From a virus, in IMG/VR virus record IMGVR_UViG_3300042540_000099, positions 1 through 20,290 of that record: DNA of 20,290 bases. One strand, written 5' to 3'. The notes beneath the pieces are model-generated. The model had not been told where the DNA came from, ran no database searches, and saw only the letters and a program-made list of their open reading frames with translations. The position numbers and the translations under genes were made by a program. Positions 7,058 through 14,560 of this stretch are shown piece by piece. How positions within the stretch are numbered: the first letter of the stretch is position 1; each line of letters begins with the position of its first letter.

Positions 7058-7656
7058 CGGTAGGAACCCCACCGCTGCGAGTCAAGAAGCGACTTCACGC
7101 CGAACTCGATTTCCTTGGAGATGCTGCCCGTCAGCACGCCGCTGCGGGAACCGTCGTACCAGTGCCCGACGAGCATCAGCATGGCGTGCCGGATGGCCGC
7201 CGGGACGCTGGCCCCGCTGGTGCCGTAGCCTGCCCACCACGTCACCGTCACGGCGTTCTGGTCGTCTAGGTTCGCCGGCCACGTCCCGGCACGCAGCTGC
7301 CGCACAACGCCCGGCGTTGCGCTCCTGTCCACTCGGTACTGCGATGCCGACAGGGTGGCCGTAGAATCGTCCCCCAGCGTGTAGGTGACCGCGACCGTCG
7401 TGGCCGTGCCGCTGGCCACCATCGGCGGCCTAGGCAGCTCGAACTCATAGGGAAACGAGTCGAGCCGCATGACGTACTGCTGGTGGATCAGGGCACGGTC
7501 AAGGTACTGCTCCACCCACTCCCGAGCCGCCGTGATGAGCGTGCCGATGTAGGTGTCGTCGGTGTCGGCATCGACACGCAGATGGGCCTTGGCTTCGGCG
7601 AGCGTGACGGGCTCAACCGCCGGGGCTGTCTGGCGAGTCAGGCTGCGGTACTGCAC
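7054..7656 (-). CDS. Head-tail connector (gp6/gp8-like)
   Basis: The protein carries the family's N-terminal EPVTLAEAKAHLRVDADTDD and a following helix YIGTLITAAREWVEQYLDRAL. Its C-terminus has PAAIRHAMLMLVGHWYDGSR, the conserved helix with HWYD found in HK97-type connectors that attach under the portal. I chose a GTG at 7656 because GAGG lies 8 bases upstream (7665-7668). An ATG at 7686 also exists but has no clear ribosome-binding site and would deepen the overlap with the upstream small gene. Even with the GTG, 44 bases are shared with that gene in another frame. The product is about 200 residues. Confidence 0.9.
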   Translation of the reverse strand: MQYRSLTRQTAPAVEPVTLAEAKAHLRVDADTDDTYIGTLITAAREWVEQYLDRALIHQQYVMRLDSFPYEFELPRPPMVASGTATTVAVTYTLGDDSTATLSASQYRVDRSATPGVVRQLRAGTWPANLDDQNAVTVTWWAGYGTSGASVPAAIRHAMLMLVGHWYDGSRSGVLTGSISKEIEFGVKSLLDSQRWGSYR

Positions 7657-7852
7657 GGGGGCGTCCTCGTTTGCGGGGCGTGGCATCAGCGGTTTCGGCC
7701 TGGTGTTCCACGGCCGCCGTCTCGATCAGCGTCTGCGTGTCCTCGACGGCGATGCCTCGCCGTATCCAATCGTTCGCCATTCCATCCGGCACGTCTGGCA
7801 GAACCTGCCCACGGCGGTAGACGCGATAACTCTGCACCATTCGTATTTTCAT
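7613..7852 (-). CDS. Small head-region protein with AT-hook-like basic tail
   Basis: A 79-residue protein whose ATG at 7852 overlaps the TGA of the glycosyltransferase-like gene (ATGA). The N-terminal part (SYRVYRRGQVLPDVPDGMAN, about 8-27, then IRRGIA) resembles small head-region proteins often found between capsid and connector genes. The C-terminus holds PRKRGRPRA (about 59-67), which matches the AT-hook core (RGRP) that binds the DNA minor groove, and ends in a Pro/Ser/Gly-rich tail. Whether it binds DNA is inference. Upstream frame extension is open but lies inside the previous gene. Confidence 0.72.
   Translation of the reverse strand: MKIRMVQSYRVYRRGQVLPDVPDGMANDWIRRGIAVEDTQTLIETAAVEHQAETADATPRKRGRPRAVPQPDSPDSPGG
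7665..7668 (-). promoter_or_regulatory. Shine-Dalgarno GAGG deciding the connector start
   Basis: The minus strand reads GAGG followed by 8 bases and then GTG at 7656. The competing ATG at 7686 has only a distant AGG. This site lies inside the coding sequence of the AT-hook-like gene. Confidence 0.45.
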
Positions 7853-8586
7853 GACTGGGGCACACTCCATGCAGTTCCGGGTCGCTTCATGGTGTTCGTG
7901 AAGTCGGTGGCCCACTGAAACACCGGCTGTGCCAGATCTCGGCCAGGCCACGTCACCATGTATTCGCCGTGGCCCAGAACGACCCGCGGCGAGACAAACA
8001 CACGGTTTCCGCTTTCTCGCCAGTTCTTCCACCACCAGATATCCGGGTCCAGCCTGCCCTCATTCCATGACTTGTCTGGACCCGGCTGGCTCCAGAACCA
8101 CGGCTTGTTGTTTCGCTTCAACGCCGCCGTGCTTATGACCGTCAGCCCGAAGTGCGCCGAGTCCACTTCCTGCACGGGTTCGGCAAACCACGACATCGGC
8201 AGCGTGGACTTCTCGCCGTCCATCACTTTGCCCAGCGTTCCCTTGAGCGTGAGCATGGGCCGCCCGTCTTCCCGCTTGGTCTGGAGCCCGGTGATGGCAT
8301 CGCACTGGAAAGCCATCGCCAGCGAAAGCAGGTGCTCCACGTCCGCCTGGGTGAAAAACGTGTCGTAGTCGATGGTGAGCAGGTACTCGCACTTGTCGAT
8401 GAATTGCTCCATGATCCGGGTGTGGACCTGATCCCAGAAACAGCCGGTGCCCATTGTCGGCCGAATGCCGAGCGGCATGAGCGCCTGAGCCCATGCAAAA
8501 TGGTTACTCGTAAAACTCAACCGAGGCATCGAGAGGATCGCCTCAACTCGGATGTCTACCGACGTGTCGCCAACCTTGACCAGCAT
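7849..8586 (-). CDS. Glycosyltransferase-like protein (GT-A fold) in the head operon
   Basis: A 245-residue protein with features of GT-A glycosyltransferases: a hydrophobic strand ending in a DxD-type motif (YLLTIDYDTFF, Asp73 and Asp75), a following helix (ADVEHLLSLAMAF), AITGLQ, a later HFGLTVISTAALKR segment, and DPDIWWWKNWRESGNRVFV with a trailing LGHGEY. In this family the DxD aspartates bind a metal and the nucleotide sugar. I chose the ATG at 8586 because GAGG lies 6 bases upstream and a hairpin lies further upstream. In-frame GTG 8643 and ATG 8598 are alternatives. It lies between capsid and connector genes, so a virion protein substrate is plausible but unproven. No signal peptide or membrane segment is seen. 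Confidence 0.78.
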   Translation of the reverse strand: MLVKVGDTSVDIRVEAILSMPRLSFTSNHFAWAQALMPLGIRPTMGTGCFWDQVHTRIMEQFIDKCEYLLTIDYDTFFTQADVEHLLSLAMAFQCDAITGLQTKREDGRPMLTLKGTLGKVMDGEKSTLPMSWFAEPVQEVDSAHFGLTVISTAALKRNNKPWFWSQPGPDKSWNEGRLDPDIWWWKNWRESGNRVFVSPRVVLGHGEYMVTWPGRDLAQPVFQWATDFTNTMKRPGTAWSVPQS

Positions 8587-8592
8587 GGGCAG

Positions 8593-8596
8593 CCTC
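8593..8596 (-). promoter_or_regulatory. Shine-Dalgarno GAGG deciding the head-operon GT start
   Basis: The minus strand reads GAGG, six bases, then ATG at 8586. The upstream starts at 8598 and 8643 lack a comparable site, and the 8643 start would place the hairpin inside the coding sequence. Confidence 0.5.
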
Positions 8597-8604
8597 ATAA
8601 ATGG

Positions 8605-8641
8605 GAACGGCAGGCAGAGCGTGGTGCCCTGCCTGCCGTTC
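8605..8641 (-). terminator. Perfect 13-bp hairpin between head and glycosyltransferase genes
   Basis: GAACGGCAGGCAG at 8605-8617 is exactly inverted as CTGCCTGCCGTTC at 8629-8641, with an 11-base loop. On the transcribed strand the stem is followed by CCATTTATG, a weak T-rich tail. It lies 22 bases after the stop of the capsid accessory gene. A partial terminator, an attenuator limiting readthrough from the highly expressed capsid genes, or an RNA-stability element are all possible. Confidence 0.6.
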
Positions 8642-8663
8642 ACTGTGCCGGTCGTGTCAAGCG

Positions 8664-9104
8664 TCAGCCGGCGACGTTGACGGAAACGCCCTTGGTCGTG
8701 GCGTCGTATGGGCCTTCTTCTGCACGCGAGAGCCGAGCCGCCACCACGATCACCGTGTCGGTGTTCGGGCTGGCGTTCACGGCCAGGTACCGCTTCTTGC
8801 CACGGCAGTCCACCTCAAGCCTGCAGACCGTCATAGTGCTGGAGACCGTCTGGCCCGCGTAGGCGGCCGGAACGAGCGAGGAAGTGAACCCCGACACCGT
8901 CTCGGTCACGGCGGTTGCGGCGTCGCCCTGACGCAGCGTGAGCGTCTGCGCCACGCTGGAGGTGCTGACGGCCGGTCCGAAGATCACGTCAATGCTGGCG
9001 TGATCGAAACCGAGCGTGTCGAGCGTCAGCGTGTTCGTCTGCGAGCTCGTGTAGACCGACGCCTTGCCAGCCACCGCACTCTTGGTCATCGCTGCATGGA
9101 TCAT
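8664..9104 (-). CDS. Probable capsid accessory/decoration protein, 146 aa
   Basis: A 146-residue beta-rich protein directly after the major capsid gene, where decoration or head-stabilising proteins are common. It shows alternating Thr/Val/Ser strands (TNTLTLDTLGFDHASIDVIFG, about 24-44; a stretch of the same kind at 60-100) and RYLAVNASPNTDTVIVVAARL near the C-terminus. It starts with ATG at 9104, with AGGAG about 10 bases upstream. No family is recognised, so the role is inferred from position and fold-like composition. Confidence 0.78.
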   Translation of the reverse strand: MIHAAMTKSAVAGKASVYTSSQTNTLTLDTLGFDHASIDVIFGPAVSTSSVAQTLTLRQGDAATAVTETVSGFTSSLVPAAYAGQTVSSTMTVCRLEVDCRGKKRYLAVNASPNTDTVIVVAARLSRAEEGPYDATTKGVSVNVAG

Positions 9105-9136
9105 CTGTCAGGTTCTCCTAGAGAGTGAAGTCCGGG

Positions 9137-10453
9137 TCAGTTCGCGGCGGTACGAAGGGCAATCACAGGGCCAGCCTCGCTGGTCGATCCCAGGCTGTGG
9201 AAGTTCGCGGTGGCCCGCACGACGCCCGAGACGAGCGTCTGGTCGAGTTCCACGAACCGCTCCTGGCTGACCCGCAACTGGTACGCCTGGCGGATGCCGA
9301 GAGCACCGGCCATGGCCAGATCGCCGAACAGCACCTTGACCTTCGACGTGTCGCTGCCAAGCGTGCTGTTCATCGGGAACACAAGCGTGACCGGGTAACC
9401 GAGGAACGTCAGTCCGAAGCCGTTGGACACGCTGGCATTGCCGCCCTGGGCAAGATCCAGCCGCTGCATCGCAGCGTGGTAGCCAGCCGGCGAGATGTAC
9501 CAGCGGGCACCGGGCAGGGCGTACCGAGGGCACTTCGCCAGCACCGACAGGAAGTCTTCCTTGTCGAGCGTCTCAAACGACACGTTGCCAGTCAGCGCCG
9601 TCACCATCGAGGCAGTGAAAGACGCCGTGGCGATCTTCACGGCGATGCCGTGATGGCCACCGTAGCTCGAGGTGCCGTCGCCGATGAAGACCGCTTCATC
9701 CAAGGCGCGGGCCACGGCGAGGCTGTGCTCAGTGGCGATCAGGTCGGCGACGCCCACGCCATCGGCGAAGAGCTCGTTGGAAACCTTCGTTGCCACCCCG
9801 AACTTCTGAGCGACGAGTTGCACCTGCGTGCCACTCATGTCGCTGTAGGAAAACTCGCTGTTCTCGCCAAGCCAAGCACCCGTGACGCCGCTGATCCGCT
9901 TCGGGATTGACAGCACGTCGCTCGACATGGCGAAGTTCTGCAGGGCCGTCGGGGCCACGCCATACGTTTCCACGTTGCGGATGATTGTGGAGGACAGCTC
10001 CTCTGGGACGGCGAACCCGCCAGCCGAGTTGACCCCGCCCACCATCGTGCGGGCCTCAACGCCGTGGTCGTTGCACCACCGCTTGGCCTCGGCATCGCCG
10101 GCGTAGGTTGCCTGGAGCCAACGGCCGACGCGGTACGCATCCTCGTGCGAGCGGAACGCCTTCAGCGTCCGCCCGTCGCGGACCGGCTCAATGCGAGCCT
10201 TCTGCTCCTCGGCGCGAACTTCGGGCGCCGGGGCACAACGCTCGGACACCTTCCGCAGATTGGCGGCCGAATCGGTCACCTTCTGCTCAAAGTCGATCTG
10301 CCCAGTCAGAGCCTTGGCCTTCTCGGTCAGACCTGCAAGCTCAAGGTTGCGGGCTTCGAGGTCGGACTTGTTGTCGGAGTCGAGCGCGGTCAGAGCGTCG
10401 ATCCGCTCGGCAACGTCGTTGGCTTCGGCGCGGAGGGCAGTGAGGCGGTCCAT
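9137..10453 (-). CDS. Major capsid protein, HK97 fold
   Basis: A 438-residue protein with the HK97 capsid architecture. Residues about 1-60 are a charged coiled coil that acts as the built-in scaffold (delta domain). Next comes a linker that the prohead protease would remove, then the GGFAVPEEL motif (145-153) at which the mature shell domain begins to align with other capsids. Further typical segments are FIGDGTSSYGGHHGI, a P-domain-like helix and the C-terminal strand region. The precise cleavage site cannot be placed. It starts with ATG at 10453, with GGAG 10 bases upstream. Confidence 0.94.
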   Translation of the reverse strand: MDRLTALRAEANDVAERIDALTALDSDNKSDLEARNLELAGLTEKAKALTGQIDFEQKVTDSAANLRKVSERCAPAPEVRAEEQKARIEPVRDGRTLKAFRSHEDAYRVGRWLQATYAGDAEAKRWCNDHGVEARTMVGGVNSAGGFAVPEELSSTIIRNVETYGVAPTALQNFAMSSDVLSIPKRISGVTGAWLGENSEFSYSDMSGTQVQLVAQKFGVATKVSNELFADGVGVADLIATEHSLAVARALDEAVFIGDGTSSYGGHHGIAVKIATASFTASMVTALTGNVSFETLDKEDFLSVLAKCPRYALPGARWYISPAGYHAAMQRLDLAQGGNASVSNGFGLTFLGYPVTLVFPMNSTLGSDTSKVKVLFGDLAMAGALGIRQAYQLRVSQERFVELDQTLVSGVVRATANFHSLGSTSEAGPVIALRTAAN

Positions 10454-10500
10454 GTCGTGATGTCTCCAGCGGCGTGATTGCCGATGGGTTCACGATGCAC

Positions 10501-10674
10501 CTACCTACCCGCCCCCTTGCAGAACCGCACTTCGGAAACTGTTGTTTTGACAAACACCACGCCACGCGCGCCGCACCGTGGGCATCGCACGTAACGCTGC
10601 CGCTCATCGCCGCAGGCGCGGCTGGAGCGTGTCCGCAGTTTTTCGCCGCACTTGCAGCGAGGACCGTCAGACAT
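10501..10674 (-). CDS. Small Com-like zinc-ribbon protein, 57 aa
   Basis: I translated this short frame directly. The ATG at 10674 overlaps the protease stop by 8 bases, has GAGG 7 bases upstream (10682-10685), and ends in TAG at 10501. The protein is basic, with cysteines at 7, 9, 21, 31, 34 and 52. The pattern RCKCGEKL...RCPRCGARG resembles the Mu Com zinc-ribbon family (C..C...L, then RCPRC), although the first pair is spaced CxC rather than CxxC. Com of phage Mu binds mRNA to activate translation of mom. No mom-like gene is visible here, so an RNA- or DNA-binding role is inference. Its place between protease and capsid genes is unusual. Confidence 0.78.
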   Translation of the reverse strand: MSDGPRCKCGEKLRTRSSRACGDERQRYVRCPRCGARGVVFVKTTVSEVRFCKGAGR

Positions 10675-11323
10675 TGCGAAGCCTCAGAATGGCAGCCCAG
10701 GCGGCGGCGACGCCCCGCAGGGTCGAACGCACAGAATCCGCCTGGGCCGCCGGTTCTGAGGATTGCAAATGCAGCCACGCCTCGTACGACCGCATGGCCA
10801 CGGCAATGCTGGTGCTGCTATACGCCGGCGTCACCACTGGACCCATCTCGAACAGCCCAGACGCCTCGACCACCTCGCGGATTGCCTTGCCGGTTTCGTC
10901 CGTAGTGAACCGTTCACCGCCACGCTGGGCAACCGTAAAGGCGAACGAACTGCCACGCAGGTTGCGAGACCGTACCAGGGCCAGCACGTCTCGTCCTGCC
11001 TGCGTGTCTGGCGGCTCCACGATGTACGACACGCCACGCTCGTCCGACGTGATCTCAAGCGTGCCTGCCGCCTCGCGGCCGAGTAGCCAGTTGGAATCGT
11101 GGTTGAAGTAGCTCACGATCTCCTGCCGGCCACGCTGCCGGCTCAGGATCTTGTCAAACGCCCCCGGCAGGATTCGCTCGCGGAACCCACCGAGATCCAC
11201 GCTAAGCCGGTTGTACGGGATCGCCACTCCGCGGATCGCCTCGCGACCGTTGGACCGTGTCTCGACAACGAGCTCCACTTCCGGGGCATCCTCAACAAGC
11301 AGCGAGCGGCGTTCAATTTCCAT
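10667..11323 (-). CDS. Prohead protease, HK97 type (peptidase U35/S78)
   Basis: A 218-residue protease of the HK97 prohead family. It shows the family N-terminal block GVAIPYN (about 32-38), then FRERILPGAFD (about 47-57), a catalytic His in the SYFNHDSNWLLG segment (His75), and a catalytic Ser in LRGSSFAF (Ser125 or 126). It removes the capsid scaffold domain during head maturation. I chose ATG 11323, which overlaps the portal's stop by 11 bases and has GGAG about 10 bases upstream. Its C-terminal extension (about 180-218) is Ala/Arg-rich. Confidence 0.92.
   Translation of the reverse strand: MEIERRSLLVEDAPEVELVVETRSNGREAIRGVAIPYNRLSVDLGGFRERILPGAFDKILSRQRGRQEIVSYFNHDSNWLLGREAAGTLEITSDERGVSYIVEPPDTQAGRDVLALVRSRNLRGSSFAFTVAQRGGERFTTDETGKAIREVVEASGLFEMGPVVTPAYSSTSIAVAMRSYEAWLHLQSSEPAAQADSVRSTLRGVAAAWAAILRLRNV
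10682..10685 (-). promoter_or_regulatory. Shine-Dalgarno GAGG for the zinc-ribbon gene
   Basis: GAGG, seven bases, then ATG at 10674 on the minus strand, inside the 3' end of the protease gene. It is the main evidence that the short frame is translated. Confidence 0.55.
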
Positions 11324-12575
11324 CTGCGGCGTTCTCCGTGTCGTCTTCGGCGTCATCGGCTGGGGTGTCTTCCGCCTCTGCAACGGGCGGCTCCTGGCCG
11401 ATCTTGTCCAGCGTGGTCATGTTCAACTGCACGAAATGCTGGTCACCTGCCGCCCCGATCGGGTTGAGGTTTTCCGCCTCGCGGATTTCGTTGATCGTCA
11501 TCCATCCGTTCTGCAGGGCCGACACATAGAACGCCGCCCGGCTGGCGTGGTCACCACGCAGCAGGCCGTTGACGTTGTGCTCGGCGAAGTACGTCTCGTC
11601 GTCTTCGATCAGGTCGCGGCTGATTGCCGCCTCCCACCGCTTCAAATGCGGCAGCAGGCAATGCTGCACGAACTCCGTGCCTTGCACTTCGATGTTCGAG
11701 TAGGTGCTGCGGCTGAGATCCTGCACCATGTGCGGCGGCACCCGGAACACGCGGCAGATTTCCGTGACGGCAAACTGCCGGCTCTCCAACATCTGGGCCG
11801 CCTCGTTGCTCTGCGAGAGCTCGTGGGCCTTCACGCCGTTCGGCAGGACGGCCGTGCGGAACGCACGATCCGGGCCGCGGTGCATCCGCTCCCACTGCTC
11901 GCGGAGCCGCTCGGCTGCCTCCACCGGAATCGGGTTGTCCGACTCCAGAATCACGCCCGGCCGGGCACCATTGCCGAAGTAGGTGGCCGCGTGGGCCTCC
12001 AACGCCTGAGCGAGACCGAGCACGTTGCGGAACAGCCGGTAGGTCGGCATCGGCGTCACGCCGTCCTCGGTGTGATACCGAAGGGCGAAGATCTGCCCCT
12101 GCCGGTAGATCGTCTGCCGGCCGTTCGGCTCGCGGTACAGATACCGCAGGCTGCCGTCCTCAAGCCGCTCGACTTCCATCCGGCTCGGATGCAGTGGCCA
12201 AAGTTCCGACACCGGGCCGCGGGCGCCGGCACGGATCTCGGCGTAGCTGGCCCCGTAGTTCAGGTACAGCGCCGTCATCAAGTCGCGGAACTCTTGCGCC
12301 GTCTGCCAAGGGTTCGGCTGCTGGTGTAGCAGACGGTACAGCGGGTGATCCCACGCCTTTTCCTTGCCGCCGCTGGCGATCCGGCGGTACAGGTGCAGCG
12401 GCAGCGCCGACACCCCGTCAGAGATCACACGAATGCAGGCCGTGTAGGCCGCACACGCCAAAGCATTCTCTGGCGTGACCCGCACGCCAGAGGCTGTGCG
12501 GCCGCCGCCAACCTCGGCCCAGTCGATGCCACGCAGGTCGATCATCCTGTAGTCGTTGGTGGCCGTTTCGCTCAT
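11313..12575 (-). CDS. Portal protein, HK97 family
   Basis: A 420-residue portal of the HK97 family, forming the ring through which DNA is packaged and the tail attaches. It has the typical N-terminal PENALACAAYTACIRVISDG (about 34-53) and ALPLHLYRR, then HPLYRLLHQQPNPWQTAQEF, GNGARPGVIL and ICRVFRVPPHMVQD. Near the C-terminus are GWMTINEIREAENL and an acidic tail. The start ATG at 12575 overlaps the large terminase TGA (ATGA). An upstream in-frame ATG at 12629 lies in the terminase gene and is not preferred. Confidence 0.94.
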   Translation of the reverse strand: MSETATNDYRMIDLRGIDWAEVGGGRTASGVRVTPENALACAAYTACIRVISDGVSALPLHLYRRIASGGKEKAWDHPLYRLLHQQPNPWQTAQEFRDLMTALYLNYGASYAEIRAGARGPVSELWPLHPSRMEVERLEDGSLRYLYREPNGRQTIYRQGQIFALRYHTEDGVTPMPTYRLFRNVLGLAQALEAHAATYFGNGARPGVILESDNPIPVEAAERLREQWERMHRGPDRAFRTAVLPNGVKAHELSQSNEAAQMLESRQFAVTEICRVFRVPPHMVQDLSRSTYSNIEVQGTEFVQHCLLPHLKRWEAAISRDLIEDDETYFAEHNVNGLLRGDHASRAAFYVSALQNGWMTINEIREAENLNPIGAAGDQHFVQLNMTTLDKIGQEPPVAEAEDTPADDAEDDTENAADGN

Positions 12576-14137
12576 AGCGTCATCATGTCCCAGGATTGCT
12601 CTGGCGTGGCTGCGGTCGCTTTCTGCCACAGCCCGATAGCCATGACGAGCGACACGATGCCATCTATGCGTTCTGTGCTCTTGGCCTTGCTCGGCTTAAT
12701 GTTTCCGGCTGCGGAATCCTGCTGGATGGCCACGTTGGAAGCCTGCCACGACAGCACTGGGTGCCCACCATGCAGCACCTTTCCGCTCACAACAAGGTTC
12801 TCCAGCTGCTTGCTAGGTGCCGACAAAGAGCCGTAGCCCTGCCGAAAGTCTGACATGGGGAGTCCGTCACCTTGCAGTTGCTGGCCGAGCTGTGCGGAGT
12901 TCCACGGGTCTAGGCCGATGCCGCACACCTTGTATTTGCCGGCAATGGCGTTGATGTCCGAACGCACTTGGTCGAAGTCGGTCACGTTGCCATTTGTCAT
13001 GTGCAGGTGCCCCTGCCTGTGCCACGTCAGGTATGGCACTTTGTCGCGTCGCTCTCGCTGGTGAGCGTTGTCGCTCGGTATCCAGAAGTGTGGCTCAATC
13101 CAGAACGTGCCATCATCTAGCGGGAACAGCAGCACCAGGGCTGTGGTGTCGAACGTCGTGGCCAAGTCCAGCCCGGCCCAGCACTCGCGGCCCGCGAGAT
13201 CCACCGGGCACGGCTTACCGCCTTGAGCCCAGTGATCCATGCGCAGCCACCTGGTGCTCTGTTCTGTCCACTGGTTCAGATACAGCTGCCGGAAAGTGTT
13301 CTCGTACGTCGGCATCTCAACCGCTCGAGCACATTCACTCCGCAGGAAGTCAAGACGCACCGAGACGCCGAGATTCGGATTGGCAGCAGCCCACGTTCTC
13401 TCGTCCTTCCAATCGGCCGCAGGATCAGCACAGTAGATTGCCGGCAGGAACGTCTCGTCTTTCACGGTGCCGGCGGCCACCGCTTCGGCGTATTTCCAGA
13501 TTTCCCAGCAGACGCTTTTGCGGTCAAAGCCTGCCGTAGTGAGCGCCACCGTGAGCGGCTGACGCCGAGCACCTTGGCTGCTAAGCATCACTTCCCACAT
13601 TTCGCGGTTGCTTACATGTAGCTCATCGAAAATCACGCCGTGAGCCGAGAGCCCGTGCTGGATTCCAGCCTCGGCGGAAAGTGCCTTGTACGTTCCGTGC
13701 GTCGCCTCTCGCACGATGGCGTTGCGGTAGACCTTCAGATGCTGACGCAGCACCGGCGACTGCTCGACGTAGACTCGGGCCATGTCAAAGACGAGCCGGG
13801 CCTGATCGCGTGAGGCTGCACAGGAATACACTTCACAGCCGGGCTCGTTCTCCATCAGCAGCTTAAGGGCGATGCCAGCACACAGGCTGCTCTTTCCGTT
13901 CTTGCGCGGAATCGCCAGTAGGCTTGTGCGGACTTTTCGAACGTCGCCCTCTGTGGCAAAGAGCTTTCGCACGTAGTCCTGCTGCCACGGCTCAAGCGTG
14001 AACGGCTTGCCGCCGAGCTCGCCCTTGGCGTGCGTCAGGTGCTTGTGAAAGAAACGCACCGCCAGGCACGACGAGCACTTTTCGCACGGGTGCTCAAGCG
14101 AACATGCGGGCGTCTTCTTCGTCTGCTTGCGGGCCAT
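12572..14137 (-). CDS. Terminase large subunit
   Basis: A 521-residue packaging ATPase-nuclease. Walker A is PRKNGKSS (77-84) and Walker B VIFDEL (168-173), with the HGLSAHG segment before it. The C-terminal RNase H-like nuclease domain shows acidic residues in GLDLATTFD (Asp324), GIGLDPW (Asp410) and ERIDGIVSLVMA (Asp492). An N-terminal cluster of cysteines (12, 18, 21, 24) could bind zinc and is not usual in this family. The ATG at 14137 is preferred over a GTG at 14155. It overlaps the small subunit by 44 bases. Its product cuts and translocates DNA with the small subunit and HNH protein. Confidence 0.95.
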   Translation of the reverse strand: MARKQTKKTPACSLEHPCEKCSSCLAVRFFHKHLTHAKGELGGKPFTLEPWQQDYVRKLFATEGDVRKVRTSLLAIPRKNGKSSLCAGIALKLLMENEPGCEVYSCAASRDQARLVFDMARVYVEQSPVLRQHLKVYRNAIVREATHGTYKALSAEAGIQHGLSAHGVIFDELHVSNREMWEVMLSSQGARRQPLTVALTTAGFDRKSVCWEIWKYAEAVAAGTVKDETFLPAIYCADPAADWKDERTWAAANPNLGVSVRLDFLRSECARAVEMPTYENTFRQLYLNQWTEQSTRWLRMDHWAQGGKPCPVDLAGRECWAGLDLATTFDTTALVLLFPLDDGTFWIEPHFWIPSDNAHQRERRDKVPYLTWHRQGHLHMTNGNVTDFDQVRSDINAIAGKYKVCGIGLDPWNSAQLGQQLQGDGLPMSDFRQGYGSLSAPSKQLENLVVSGKVLHGGHPVLSWQASNVAIQQDSAAGNIKPSKAKSTERIDGIVSLVMAIGLWQKATAATPEQSWDMMTL

Positions 14138-14552
14138 TCTCAACCGCCGAGACACGGGCCAGCGCCGAGGCCGTTAGGCCGAACTCGGCCGCGAACTTCA
14201 GCATCTGGTTTCTCGCGTCGCGCTTGCGGGTCCACGCCGGGTGATTACTTACCCTACCCTTGTCGTCCATGAACGTGGCCCCGTTGGCCTTGAGCTCACG
14301 GTCTGCCTCAATCATGTCGGCGAGCGAGTCGCAGTAGGCGGCCAGCGTCTGTTGGTGCCTGGGGCTCATGACCTTCGACGCCTCGAGCATGGGCACGATC
14401 CGCACCCACTCCTCTCGGGCTAGATCCGAGAGCCAGTGAGGAGCGAGTGGCACGCCTGGCGGCGCGTCGATGCCCGACTTGTGCGGCCCCCTAACGCGAG
14501 CCCCGCGAATCTTAAGTAGCGGTTTAGGCGTCGGCTTCCGGCCCTTGCCCAT
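14094..14552 (-). CDS. Terminase small subunit, P27-like
   Basis: A 152-residue protein between HNH and large terminase genes. It shows the P27-like pattern: a basic N-terminus (MGKGRKPTPKPLLKIRGARV), then PLAPHWLSDLAREEWVRIVP, LEASKVMSPRHQQTLAAYC, a linker (GRVSNHPAWTRKRDARNQML) and the C-terminal FAAEFGLTASALARV. It recognises the packaging site and loads the large subunit. The ATG at 14552 has GGGAGG (14561-14566) 8 bases upstream, so I prefer it to a start at 14576. Confidence 0.92.
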   Translation of the reverse strand: MGKGRKPTPKPLLKIRGARVRGPHKSGIDAPPGVPLAPHWLSDLAREEWVRIVPMLEASKVMSPRHQQTLAAYCDSLADMIEADRELKANGATFMDDKGRVSNHPAWTRKRDARNQMLKFAAEFGLTASALARVSAVENGPQADEEDARMFA

Positions 14553-14560
14553 CGGGCAGC

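Noticed and set aside
8152-8862. Plus-strand open frame opposite the glycosyltransferase-like and accessory genes
   Set aside because: Antisense to two supported genes and to the hairpin; its composition is that of a shadow frame.
9125-9910. Plus-strand open frame opposite the major capsid gene
   Set aside because: It is a low-complexity Arg/His/Gly-rich antisense reading of the capsid gene, with no family resemblance.
10341-10778. Minus-strand frame of 145 codons covering the protease end, zinc-ribbon gene and capsid start
   Set aside because: It overlaps three supported genes in another frame and begins with a start lacking context. The short zinc-ribbon frame explains the gap better.
11151-12329. 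Long plus-strand open frame (about 392 codons) opposite the portal gene
   Set aside because: It is antisense to a well-supported portal gene, is Arg/His/Val-rich without domain patterns, and has no supporting start context. It fits an antisense shadow in GC-rich coding DNA.
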